From positions 1-27,756 of the forward strand of contig CAYUCV010000015.1 in assembly GCA_964443545.1 (NCBI GenBank): a DNA stretch of 27,756 nucleotides, written 5' to 3'. The stretch is from JBAZKV01 sp964443545. GTDB taxonomy: Bacteria > Margulisbacteria > WOR-1 > JAKLHX01 > JBAZKV01. The notes under the pieces were generated by a model that had not been told where the DNA came from, made no database searches, and was given only the letters and a program-made list of their open reading frames with translations. Below, piece by piece: positions 15,533 to 22,628 of this stretch. How positions within the stretch are numbered: the first letter of the stretch is position 1; each line of letters starts with the position of its first letter. Position numbers and translations under genes: made by a program.

Positions 15533-16255
15533 ATGCAGGACACGGGTTTCAGTATAAAAAAGGTCCTGAAATATGACAGGGTCTCCTCCACCAACGATGT
15601 CTGCCTTGAACTCATAGAAAAGGGCGAAAGGGAAGGGACCGCAGTGATCGCCCTGTCCCAGACGGGAGGCAGAGGAAGGCGGGGCAGAGCCTGGATCTCT
15701 CCTGAAAACACAGGGGTCTACCTTTCTTTCATAATGACTGTCCCCCAAAAATATCCGGCGGGACTTGTTCCTTTAGCGCTTGCCCTTTCTGTTTTAAGGT
15801 GCGTGAAGCAAACAACTCCCGGAGCATCCATAAAATGGCCCAATGATGTCCTGCTTAACGGCAAAAAGGTCGCAGGCTGTTTGGCGGAAGCAAGAAAAGG
15901 CCTGATAGTTGCAGGAATCGGGGTCAATTTGAACAATGATCCTGGCTCATTTCCTGATCAGATGGATAGGATTGCCACCTCGCTTAGTATAGAAACGGGT
16001 AAGAAGCAGGACAGAGAGATGTTCTCTGTGCTTTTGCTGTCCGAATTGGGGTCGGTATTTGCCGGGCTAGAAGAAAACGGACAAAAGGATTTTATTAAAG
16101 AACTCAAGGCCTCGTGCTCGACCCTTGGGACCGGCAGGCAGTATCTGGGCAAGGACGGCCCTGCCACCGGGACCGCAAGGGACATTGACAGCTCCGGCGG
16201 ATTGATTATAGAGCGAAGCGATGGTAAAATTGAAGTGATATACTCGGGAGAGTGA
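15533..16255 (+). CDS. birA: Biotin--[acetyl-CoA-carboxylase] ligase, without the repressor domain
   Basis: The 240-residue enzyme has GGRGRRGR at 45-52 (biotinyl-AMP binding), KWPNDVLLNGKKVAG at 101-115, and GIGVNLNN. It attaches biotin to the carrier protein AccB, encoded at 23246 in this window. No N-terminal helix-turn-helix is present, so it is a single-function (group I) ligase and cannot act as the biotin operon repressor. The ATG is 3 bases after the barrel-protein stop. There is no good Shine-Dalgarno, so translation probably depends on coupling. aroH starts 4 bases after its stop. Confidence 0.93.
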   Translation: MQDTGFSIKKVLKYDRVSSTNDVCLELIEKGEREGTAVIALSQTGGRGRRGRAWISPENTGVYLSFIMTVPQKYPAGLVPLALALSVLRCVKQTTPGASIKWPNDVLLNGKKVAGCLAEARKGLIVAGIGVNLNNDPGSFPDQMDRIATSLSIETGKKQDREMFSVLLLSELGSVFAGLEENGQKDFIKELKASCSTLGTGRQYLGKDGPATGTARDIDSSGGLIIERSDGKIEVIYSGE

Positions 16256-16259
16256 ACAA

Positions 16260-16652
16260 ATGGCGGTAAGAGGCCTCAGAGGCGCGATAACGATAGACAA
16301 GAACGAAAAAGATGCGATCATCTTTGCAACGGAGATGCTGCTGGAAAAGATGATCTCTGTCAACAAGATCAAGGTAGAGGACATTGCCAGCATCATTTTT
16401 ACAGTGACCCAGGACATAACAAAGGAATTCCCAGCCCTTGCGGCACGGGAACTGGGCTGGCTTTATACGCCACTCATCTGCTGCGTGGAGATGGAAAGGG
16501 AGGGCAGCCTGAAAAAATGCATCCGTGTCCTGGTCCATTTGAACACGGACAAAAAGCAGAACGAAATAAAGCATGTTTATCTTGGGGGCGCAAAAGCGCT
16601 GAGGCCTGACCTTGCGAACCCCAAAAAGAACGAGTATTACACGAGCGAGTAA
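16260..16652 (+). CDS. aroH: Chorismate mutase, AroH type
   Basis: The 130-residue protein matches the trimeric Bacillus AroH class. It has Arg7 in VRGLRGAIT, a glutamate at 77 in CCVEMEREGSLKKCIRV, Arg89, and Tyr107 in HVYLGGAKALRPDL. These line up, with a one-residue shift, with the active-site residues Arg7, Glu78, Arg90 and Tyr108 of Bacillus AroH. It converts chorismate to prephenate for tyrosine and phenylalanine synthesis. The next gene is DAHP synthase, the first step of the same pathway. Confidence 0.93.
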   Translation: MAVRGLRGAITIDKNEKDAIIFATEMLLEKMISVNKIKVEDIASIIFTVTQDITKEFPALAARELGWLYTPLICCVEMEREGSLKKCIRVLVHLNTDKKQNEIKHVYLGGAKALRPDLANPKKNEYYTSE

Positions 16653-16669
16653 AGGGAAGGCAGCCAACA

Positions 16670-17689
16670 ATGATAATAATAATGAAGCCCGGGGCAAGCG
16701 ACGATCAGATAAACGGCGTTGCCGATAAACTTAAGGGGTTGGGCTTTGGAATTCATCTTTCAAAAGGGGTCGAGCAGACCATAATAGGCGCGATAGGGGA
16801 CAAGACCACTCTGCAGGTAGAGACGCTCCAGATGATGCCCGGCGTATCAAAGATCCTTGCCGTAAGAAAACCCTATAAACTTGTAAGCCGGGAGTTCCAT
16901 CCGCAGGACAGCGTGATAAATGTTGGGGCCGGACTAAAAATAGGGGCAGGATGCCCGGTGGTAGTTATGGCAGGCCCATGCTCGGTAGAAAACAGAGAAC
17001 AGATACTGGCCACGGCCCGCGCGGTAAAAAACGCCGGCGCGCATATGTTAAGAGGCGGGGCTTTTAAGCCCAGGACTTCTCCCTACAGCTTTCAGGGCCT
17101 CGGGGAAGAAGGTCTTAAACTCCTTAAAGAAGCCAAAGAAGAAACGGGGCTTCCCATTGTTACCGAGGTTATGGACACCAGGGATGTTGCTTTGATAGTC
17201 AAATATGCTGACATGCTGCAGATAGGCGCAAGGAACATGCAGAATTTTAACCTGCTCAAGGAAGTTGGAAAGACCAAAAAGCCGATCCTGTTAAAAAGAG
17301 GCCTTAGCGCAACGCTGGAAGAACTGCTGATGTCCGCCGAGTACATAATGAGCGAGGGAAATAAGAATGTGGTCCTTTGCGAGCGGGGCATCCGCACTTT
17401 TGAGACATATACCAGGAACACTTTAGACCTCAGCGCTGTGCCTGCCATTAAAGAGCTCAGCCATCTGCCTGTGGTGGTGGACCCGAGCCATGCGGTAGGC
17501 AAATGGAGCCTGGTCTCATCCATGAGCAAAGCCGCGGTGGCCTCCGGCGCCGACGGGCTTATGATAGAGGTCTGCCCCAAACCGGAAGAGGCTTTTTCTG
17601 ACGGCGCTCAATCACTTACGCCGGATAATTTCTCAAAATTGATGGAAGAGCTTAAGACAGTTGAGAGCGTTTCAGACAGGAGCAGATAG
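16670..17689 (+). CDS. aroF: 3-deoxy-7-phosphoheptulonate (DAHP) synthase, type I-beta with N-terminal regulatory domain
   Basis: The 339-residue enzyme has AGPCSVEN at 101-108, LRGGAFKPRTSPYSFQG at 127-143, and VDPSHAVGK near the C-terminus. It condenses phosphoenolpyruvate and erythrose-4-phosphate, the first step of the shikimate pathway. The first 70 residues form a ferredoxin-like domain. In Thermotoga DAHP synthase this domain mediates feedback inhibition by tyrosine and phenylalanine, so similar control is likely. GGGAAGG upstream supports the start. Its last 38 bases overlap the 3' end of the convergent hflX gene. Confidence 0.94.
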   Translation: MIIIMKPGASDDQINGVADKLKGLGFGIHLSKGVEQTIIGAIGDKTTLQVETLQMMPGVSKILAVRKPYKLVSREFHPQDSVINVGAGLKIGAGCPVVVMAGPCSVENREQILATARAVKNAGAHMLRGGAFKPRTSPYSFQGLGEEGLKLLKEAKEETGLPIVTEVMDTRDVALIVKYADMLQIGARNMQNFNLLKEVGKTKKPILLKRGLSATLEELLMSAEYIMSEGNKNVVLCERGIRTFETYTRNTLDLSAVPAIKELSHLPVVVDPSHAVGKWSLVSSMSKAAVASGADGLMIEVCPKPEEAFSDGAQSLTPDNFSKLMEELKTVESVSDRSR

Positions 17690-18740
17690 CCTCTTTTAGC
17701 TGTGCAAGCCCCTCTTTTTTTAAGGCGCTGATCTCTACCGCAGGAGAGTATCTTTGCAGCAGCCTCTCGTCCAAACTGCTGCCGGGCCTGTCGATCTTGT
17801 TCATGACGGTCACAATAGGTTTGTTTATGGCCCCGATCTCTTCTAGCACCCCATAGACCGCGTTTATCTGGGCATCTACCGCTGCGCTTGAAGAATCCAC
17901 GACATGCAATAGAAGGTCCGCGTCCCGGACCTCTTCCAGAGTGGCTTTGAAGGCGTCGATAAGCTGATGGGGAAGCTTTTGAATGAACCCTACCGTATCG
18001 GACAGCAGCGCGTTGATCCCTCCCGGAAGATACAGTTTTCTTGTCGTGGTATCGAGAGTCGCGAACAATTTGTCCTTTACCAGGACCTGCGACCTTGTCA
18101 GGGCGTTCATCAAAGTGGATTTGCCGGCATTGGTATAGCCTACAAGGGAGATGGCCGTAATTCCCGAGGATTTTCTGGACAGGTTCCTGATGTGCCTGGT
18201 CTTTTTAAGAGTTTCAAGCTCTCTTTTTAATTCTGCGACTCTTTTCCTGATCTTTCTTCTGTCCTCTTCCAGTTTGGTCTCTCCAGGTCCTCTTGTGCCT
18301 ATGCCTCCTCCCAGGCGCGACATCAGTATGCCTTTACCCGAAAGGCGGGTCATAAGGAACTGGGACTGGGCCAGCTCTACCTGAAGGCGGCCTTCATGAG
18401 TGTGGGCATGGCGAGCAAAGATATCGATTATCAATTCCGGACGGTCAACCACCTTTATCCCGATGGCTTCTTCAAGGTTCCTTTGCTGAGAGGCGTGAAG
18501 TTCGTTGTCAAAGACAACGAGATCCGCTTTTTTTTCTTTGACAAGGAACCTTAACTCCTCGGTCTTGCCTTTGCCGATGAAAGTGGCAAGGTCGGGTTTT
18601 TCTCTTCTCTGGACCATAGAGCCGGCGACAAAAGAGCCTGCGGTCTTTGCCAGGAGTGCAAGCTCTTCCATAGAGTTTTCTATGCTGATCTCGTCCTGCG
18701 GGAATGCGATCCCTGCAAGAACAGCGGTTTCTGTAGTCAT
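17652..18740 (-). CDS. hflX: GTPase HflX
   Basis: The 362-residue protein has the HflX-specific N-domain, including VVFDNELHASQQRNLEEAIG and SRLGGGIGTRGPGETKLEED (about 141-160). It continues with a G domain carrying G1 GYTNAGKST at 201-209, a G3 motif in SDTVGFIQKLPH and the G4 motif NKID. HflX binds the 50S subunit and splits or rescues stalled ribosomes, notably after heat stress. It lies 36 bp downstream of ald on the same strand and is probably co-transcribed. The region before its ATG lacks a clear Shine-Dalgarno. Its 3' end overlaps aroF on the opposite strand. Confidence 0.94.
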   Translation of the reverse strand: MTTETAVLAGIAFPQDEISIENSMEELALLAKTAGSFVAGSMVQRREKPDLATFIGKGKTEELRFLVKEKKADLVVFDNELHASQQRNLEEAIGIKVVDRPELIIDIFARHAHTHEGRLQVELAQSQFLMTRLSGKGILMSRLGGGIGTRGPGETKLEEDRRKIRKRVAELKRELETLKKTRHIRNLSRKSSGITAISLVGYTNAGKSTLMNALTRSQVLVKDKLFATLDTTTRKLYLPGGINALLSDTVGFIQKLPHQLIDAFKATLEEVRDADLLLHVVDSSSAAVDAQINAVYGVLEEIGAINKPIVTVMNKIDRPGSSLDERLLQRYSPAVEISALKKEGLAQLKEAICSCLKRSQLS

Positions 18741-18776
18741 TAAGACAATCTTACTTCAAAAAGCTATTTAGCACAA

Positions 18777-20042
18777 TCAAAAACCGGAAAGAGGCTTGAA
18801 TATTCCCATCAATCCCAGAGGCTCGGCCACCTCTTGAAGGGTCAAATATCCACTTAGGGTGTTAATACCTTTTGCCAGTTCCGGGTACTGCTCAAAAGCG
18901 CTTTCCCAGCCCCCTGCCATGGCCAGGGCGTATGGAAGGGTCCTGGCAGTGAGAGAGAGGGTTGAGGTCCTTGCGTGCTTTCCGGGCATGTTGGCCACGC
19001 AATACATAACGGTCCCGGGAGTGTCTATATCTCCGTAAGGATGAACACTCCCTTCTCTGTCAACAATAAATGTCGGTTTTTCATGTGTCGTTGCTGTTGT
19101 GTGGGAAGTAATGCCGCCCTGGTCCACTGCCACATCCACGATGATCTTTCCGCTTTGGATGGCATAGAAGTGATCGCTTCCGATTAAAAGAGGCGCAGGA
19201 GCCCCGGGTCTTAAGGCTGCGCCGATAATGGTGTGAGCCCAGTCAAGACCCTCTGTTATAGAGGCCTCATTAGATGGCCCAACCTCAACAAAATTTGACC
19301 CCTTTGTCGCACGGTGGCCAAAGGAAAGCAGGTCGAAATAATTTTCATTGTTTGCGGCTAGCCTTTCCAGATTGTTCCAAACCCTGTCTTCATTGATGTC
19401 CAGTATCCTTATGTTGGCCCCCAGTTTAAGGGATATCATAGCGGCGTTGGCGCCGACATTGCCTCCGCCAAGTACCAGCATATTCTGCCTTTCCGCTATT
19501 TCAGGGATCCCCGACATCAACAGGCCCATAGCGCCGTTCGGAGCTCCTATTGCCGAGGCTTCCATAGGTGCCATTCTTCCCGCTATCTCGCTCATACAGG
19601 CAAGCATCGGGATAGAGCCATCCTCTTTTTGGGCCGTCTCGAAAGCAAAACCGCAAACGCCTGAGGCTGCCGTGTCCCTTGCCAGGTCCAGCCCAGAGGC
19701 AAGATGAAGATAGGTAAATAGCACAAGGTCAGGCCGGAGGAAATCGAATTCGTTGACCGGATAGCGCAGCGGCTCTTTTACCTTTATTACCATGTCCGCA
19801 TTTTTCCAGACAGCTGCGGGGCCTGTCAGTATTTTCGCCCCCGCATCATGATAGCTCTGGTTGCTGAAGCCGCTCCTTAGGCCGGCATCTTTTTCCACAT
19901 AAACTGTCCTGTCCATGCCGGTAAAGGCCGCTACTCCAGCAGGGGTCACTCCAACTCTTCCCTCTCCCTGCTTGATCTCCCTTACAACTCCTATATTTCT
20001 GATCTGAGGCAGCCTGCTGATAATGGGCCCCATTCCTGACAT
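18777..20042 (-). CDS. ald: Alanine dehydrogenase with internal insertion
   Basis: The 421-residue protein shows the Ald pattern: GVVREIKQGEGRVGVTPAGV, VIKVKEPL with the substrate-binding Lys at about 87, TYLHLA with the catalytic His113, VLGGGNVGANAA (190-201, NAD binding), VDVAVDQGG and YCVANMPG. It interconverts alanine with pyruvate and ammonia. It is longer than the usual 370 residues because of extra sequence at the N-terminus, at about 230-262 (NNENYFDLLSFGHRATKGSN and after) and around PYGDIDTPG. These may change oligomer contacts. An AAGGAG Shine-Dalgarno lies before the ATG. The 93-bp gap to gpsA may hold a promoter, but I see no convincing one. Confidence 0.88.
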   Translation of the reverse strand: MSGMGPIISRLPQIRNIGVVREIKQGEGRVGVTPAGVAAFTGMDRTVYVEKDAGLRSGFSNQSYHDAGAKILTGPAAVWKNADMVIKVKEPLRYPVNEFDFLRPDLVLFTYLHLASGLDLARDTAASGVCGFAFETAQKEDGSIPMLACMSEIAGRMAPMEASAIGAPNGAMGLLMSGIPEIAERQNMLVLGGGNVGANAAMISLKLGANIRILDINEDRVWNNLERLAANNENYFDLLSFGHRATKGSNFVEVGPSNEASITEGLDWAHTIIGAALRPGAPAPLLIGSDHFYAIQSGKIIVDVAVDQGGITSHTTATTHEKPTFIVDREGSVHPYGDIDTPGTVMYCVANMPGKHARTSTLSLTARTLPYALAMAGGWESAFEQYPELAKGINTLSGYLTLQEVAEPLGLMGIFKPLSGF

Positions 20043-20135
20043 ATCGTTTCTCCTTTTTCTTGAATGCGGACACAGATATATCGGAACACTTATCAGGGAA
20101 TTTCAGGCAATAGAGGTTTTTTTGTGTGAAAAGGC

Positions 20136-21140
20136 TTACTCGCTCTTGAGTGAGCGTCCCATGAGGCTGGAGATGGACTCGGCGGGTTTTTTACCTTCAA
20201 AAAGCACTTTATGGACTTCTTTTGTTATTGGCAACTCAACTTTGAGTTTTTCCGCCAGTTTTAAAGCAGAGACGGAGGTGTCAACGCCTTCAGGGATAGC
20301 GTCCATGCTCTTTTGGATTTCAACCAGGGTCTTTCCTTTTGCCAGCTGTTCTCCTACAGAATGATTCCTGGAAAGGCTGCTCTGGCAGGTGGTTATCAGG
20401 TCTCCGATCCCGGACAGGCCCGAAAATGTTCCCGGTTTTGCTCCCGCGGCTATTCCAAGCCTCTTGATCTCGGCCAGTCCGCGCACTATCAAGGCCGACT
20501 TTGCGTTGCTGCCAAGCTCCAGCCCATCGCAGATGCCGGCGGCAATAGCGATAACATTCTTAAGGGCTCCACCGAGCTCAACGCCTATCACATCATCGCT
20601 TGTGTAGATCCTGAACTTTTCGGTGTTCAAGATTGATTGCAGCTTTTCTGCTGCGCTCTGGCTGCTGCAGGCAATGACCGAGGCAGCGGGCAGGCCCTTT
20701 GCGATCTCTTTAGAGAGATTTGGTCCGGAAAGTACCGCTACAGGACCCGTCCCAAGCACTTCGCTTAAGATCTCTGAGGGCCTTTTAAGCGTTGTTTTTT
20801 CTATTCCCTTTGTTGCGCTGAGGATGAGGGTGTCTTTTGGAACGCTGAGGCCTTTGTCCCTGTATGTGGTACTGATGTGCTGGCAAGGGACAACGCTTAT
20901 GATGATTTTTGACGCGAAGCATTCTTTAAGGCCAACCGCCGTTTTTATGTTGTTGTGCAGCTTTATCCCGGGCAAAAACTTACTGTTCTCTTTGGCGGTC
21001 TCTATTTCCCTTGCCGTGTCCTCTTCGAAACACCACAACAGTACTTCATAGCCTTTCTTTGCCAGCAGGTCCGCTATCGTTGTGCCCCAGGCGCCGGCGC
21101 CGATGACGGAGACGGACCTACATTGGTTGTTGTTAATCAT
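20136..21140 (-). CDS. gpsA: Glycerol-3-phosphate dehydrogenase [NAD(P)+]
   Basis: The 334-residue protein has the nucleotide-binding GAGAWGTT at 14-21, VLSGPNLSKEIAKG, the catalytic-lysine region VELGGALKNVIAIAAG, and GLSGIGDLITTC. It reduces DHAP to sn-glycerol-3-phosphate, the substrate of PlsY, encoded just upstream on the same strand. The ATG at 21140 has only a weak Shine-Dalgarno. A TATAAC box at 21152-21147 (minus strand) lies so close to it that a leaderless transcript is possible. A 29-bp palindrome sits in the gap to plsY. Confidence 0.95.
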   Translation of the reverse strand: MINNNQCRSVSVIGAGAWGTTIADLLAKKGYEVLLWCFEEDTAREIETAKENSKFLPGIKLHNNIKTAVGLKECFASKIIISVVPCQHISTTYRDKGLSVPKDTLILSATKGIEKTTLKRPSEILSEVLGTGPVAVLSGPNLSKEIAKGLPAASVIACSSQSAAEKLQSILNTEKFRIYTSDDVIGVELGGALKNVIAIAAGICDGLELGSNAKSALIVRGLAEIKRLGIAAGAKPGTFSGLSGIGDLITTCQSSLSRNHSVGEQLAKGKTLVEIQKSMDAIPEGVDTSVSALKLAEKLKVELPITKEVHKVLFEGKKPAESISSLMGRSLKSE

Positions 21141-21160
21141 AGGATTGTTATAGTACCTTT

Positions 21161-21189
21161 GTAGAGACGCCCCGTCGGGGCGTCTCTAC
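21161..21189. repeat. 29-bp near-perfect palindrome between plsY and gpsA
   Basis: GTAGAGACGCCCC at 21161-21173 is the exact reverse complement of 21177-21189, with a 3-base centre. Palindromes with the GTAGAGACGC...GCGTCTCTAC ends are widespread between genes in Cyanobacteria and other environmental bacteria (general knowledge). It could attenuate transcription from plsY into gpsA, but it lacks a T-run. Confidence 0.85.
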
Positions 21190-21204
21190 GGCACGCCGGC
21201 GCAT

Positions 21205-21819
21205 TTATCTGTTTTTCCACGATATCCTATTTTCCGTACCGTTTATCAATCGTTTGATATTCGGCACATGTTTATATATTATGTACGCGGCCAGCAGGAG
21301 GATGCCCCACGCATAAGGGGCCGGCTGCCTTGTCGAGAACATAAGTATAGAAAGAAATACCGCGCCCGTCATCGAGGCAAGCGAGACATAACCTGTGAGA
21401 GCGATTATTCCCATTCCGAGCGCAAAGCACAGCACAAAATTGTAAGGCGCGATACCAAAGACCACGCCCAGCCCGGTCGCAACTCCCTTGCCGCCTTTAA
21501 ACCTCAAGAATACCGAGAATGTGTGCCCCAGTATGACGGCGGCGGCGCAGGCAATAACCACCATAGGTTTGTCCAGTAGGGGCAGGTCGCGACCTGCCCC
21601 TACCAAAGTCACCGCAACATAACCCTTGAAAAAATCCAGAAAGAACACCGCAGTCCCTGCGGCAGGGCTTATGGACCTCCACACATTTGTCGCCCCTATG
21701 TTGCCGCTGCCGACTTTGGTCAGATCTATGCCTTTGGCCTTTGCGACAATATAGGCAAAAGGGATTGAGCCCAGCAGATAGGAAAAAAGAAAGGCCGTTA
21801 AGATGTTAATGATTTCCAT
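21205..21819 (-). CDS. plsY: Glycerol-3-phosphate acyltransferase PlsY
   Basis: The 204-residue polytopic membrane enzyme (about five helices) has the three PlsY motifs: LLGSIPFAYIVAK with GSGNIGATNVWR, LGHTFSVFLRFKGGKGVATG, and the C-terminal YKHVPNIKRLINGTENR. It transfers acyl from acyl-phosphate to glycerol-3-phosphate, giving lysophosphatidate, with GpsA supplying the substrate. An unusual feature is a perfect 28-bp palindrome (21576-21603), which encodes VGAGRDLPL in the loop between helices 2 and 3. The spacing from KG to GH is about five residues longer than in E. coli PlsY as I recall it. The frame stays open, so the enzyme should be functional. Confidence 0.93.
   Translation of the reverse strand: MEIINILTAFLFSYLLGSIPFAYIVAKAKGIDLTKVGSGNIGATNVWRSISPAAGTAVFFLDFFKGYVAVTLVGAGRDLPLLDKPMVVIACAAAVILGHTFSVFLRFKGGKGVATGLGVVFGIAPYNFVLCFALGMGIIALTGYVSLASMTGAVFLSILMFSTRQPAPYAWGILLLAAYIIYKHVPNIKRLINGTENRISWKNR
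21576..21603. repeat. Perfect 28-bp palindrome inside plsY
   Basis: GTAGGGGCAGGTCG at 21576-21589 is the exact reverse complement of 21590-21603, with no loop. The GTAGGGGC...GCCCCTAC ends are those of a common dispersed palindrome type and resemble the palindrome at 21161-21189, only about 390 bp away. It is translated in frame as part of PlsY. Confidence 0.9.
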
Positions 21820-21866
21820 TTATTGATAGATTATATCATTTATAAAAGAATGTTCGGACCCCCTCT

Positions 21867-21948
21867 CCCCGCCACGGCGGGGTGTCTCCCCCTTGGTAAG
21901 GGGGAGACATTATATTTGAAGTAGTCCTTCCCCTTACTAAGGGGAAGG
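21867..21948. repeat. Cluster of three hairpins upstream of plsY
   Basis: Three inverted repeats lie in a row: CCCCGCC/GGCGGGG at 21867-21882 (2-nt loop), GTCTCCCCCTT with its complement at 21884-21908 (3-nt loop), and CCTTCCCCTT/AAGGGGAAGG at 21926-21948 (3-nt loop). The CTCCCCCTT...AAGGGGGAG type recurs at 22430-22449. No gene is visible from 21820 to 22115 on either strand beyond short unsupported frames. Confidence 0.75.
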
Positions 21949-22005
21949 TGTCCCAAAGGGACGGAAGGGGTGCTAATAAGGTAAAACTGAAATTTTCAAA
22001 GATAA

Positions 22006-22036
22006 TTGACGATAATTAATTGTAGGGGGATATAGA
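22006..22036 (+). promoter_or_regulatory. Possible promoter for the 68-aa orphan gene
   Basis: TTGACG at 22006-22011 is a good -35 box. TATAGA at 22031-22036 is a fair -10 with a 19-bp spacer. The surrounding stretch, 21975-22115, is clearly AT-rich compared with its neighbours. An alternative -10 (TACAAA at 22061) lacks a partner. Confidence 0.3.
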
Positions 22037-22115
22037 AGGGTAATTAATAAACTTGTGCTGTACAAATGCTGAAAGGTCGAGCAAGTGATAAAAAACAAAC
22101 AAAGGAGAAAAAGAA

Positions 22116-22322
22116 ATGGATACAACAGGAGCAGTAAGAGTAAAAGGCGGTTCATATCAGGATATAGAGAATATAAGAGCAAAAAGACTGGGCGACATCA
22201 GAAGGAAAGTAACTATCGATTCGATTGTGAGAAAAGCGGTTGATAAAAATAGCAGTAACGAGCAAGGACAGATTTTTGAGACGATTATTGAAAAGATGGA
22301 TCTATTCAAGCTAAAGCAGTAA
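22116..22322 (+). CDS. Small basic protein of unknown function (68 aa)
   Basis: I do not recognise the family. The product is small, charged and soluble, with no membrane segment or signal peptide. It begins MDTTGAVRVKGGSYQDIENI, has a basic middle (RAKRLGDIRRKVTIDSIVRK) and ends in a probable helix (IFETIIEKMDLFKLKQ). The evidence that it is real is a strong Shine-Dalgarno (AAAGGAG about 8 bases before the ATG), an AT-rich upstream region with promoter-like boxes, and a textbook terminator 30 bases after its stop. It stands alone between two clusters of palindromic repeats. The basic VTIDSIVRKAV stretch faintly recalls DNA-binding ribbon-helix-helix proteins, but this is too weak to call. 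Confidence 0.7.
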   Translation: MDTTGAVRVKGGSYQDIENIRAKRLGDIRRKVTIDSIVRKAVDKNSSNEQGQIFETIIEKMDLFKLKQ

Positions 22323-22352
22323 CGAGCATTGATTCAGCCAATATAACGAACT

Positions 22353-22380
22353 AAAAACCCCGGTTATTGCCGGGGTTTTT
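22353..22380 (+). terminator. Rho-independent terminator after the 68-aa gene
   Basis: AAAAACCCCGG at 22353-22363 pairs perfectly with CCGGGGTTTTT at 22370-22380 across a 6-nt loop, and the stem ends in five T. It is the clearest terminator in the window. The A-tract makes it work in both directions in principle. Confidence 0.9.
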
Positions 22381-22386
22381 GCTTGG

Positions 22387-22399
22387 GTTGAACACTTGC
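22387..22399 (+). repeat. 13-bp direct repeat, copy 1
   Basis: GTTGAACACTTGC here is identical to 22569-22581. TTGAAC at 22388-22393 followed after 17 bp by TAATAA at 22411-22416 also makes it promoter-like, matching the layout of the efp promoter at copy 2. Confidence 0.7.
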
Positions 22400-22429
22400 C
22401 CTAATCTCCCTAATAAACCCCCTCTTAAT

Positions 22430-22449
22430 CTCCCCCTTGTCAGGGGGAG
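22430..22449. repeat. CTCCCCCT/AGGGGGAG hairpin of the same type as 21884-21908
   Basis: The 8-bp arms at 22430-22437 and 22442-22449 have a 4-nt loop. The following purine-rich run (GGGAAAGGGGGAAGGGGG, about 22476-22495) and the CCCGAGCGGAGTCGAGGG element at 22527-22544 fill the rest of the gap before the efp promoter. Confidence 0.65.
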
Positions 22450-22569
22450 AGATCAAAACTCCCCTTGCCCTGAAAAGGGAAAGGGGGAAGGGGGATAGGG
22501 TTTAAATCGAGCCGAACCTTTTTATCCCGAGCGGAGTCGAGGGACAGATTCGAGTTTACGCAGGAGTCG

Positions 22570-22598
22570 TTGAACACTTGCTTTCCATAAGGTAAAAT
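22570..22598 (+). promoter_or_regulatory. Promoter of the efp-accB-recJ-purD-rdgB run
   Basis: TTGAAC at 22570-22575 and TAAAAT at 22593-22598 are separated by exactly 17 bp. The -35 box lies within the second copy of the 13-bp direct repeat. The leader would be about 24 nt and contains the CGGAGGATG ribosome binding site before the efp ATG at 22629. Confidence 0.6.
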
Positions 22599-22628
22599 GA
22601 ACACATAGATTAAGATCGGAGGATGTAG

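Noticed and set aside
21973..22182. Leucine-rich minus-strand frame overlapping the 68-aa gene
   Set aside because: It is an artefact of the AT-rich strand with no start signal; the plus-strand gene has a strong ribosome binding site and a terminator.
21867..22545. CRISPR-like array in the repeat-rich region
   Set aside because: The repeats are palindromes of differing sequence and spacing, without regular unit length or spacers, and there are no cas genes.
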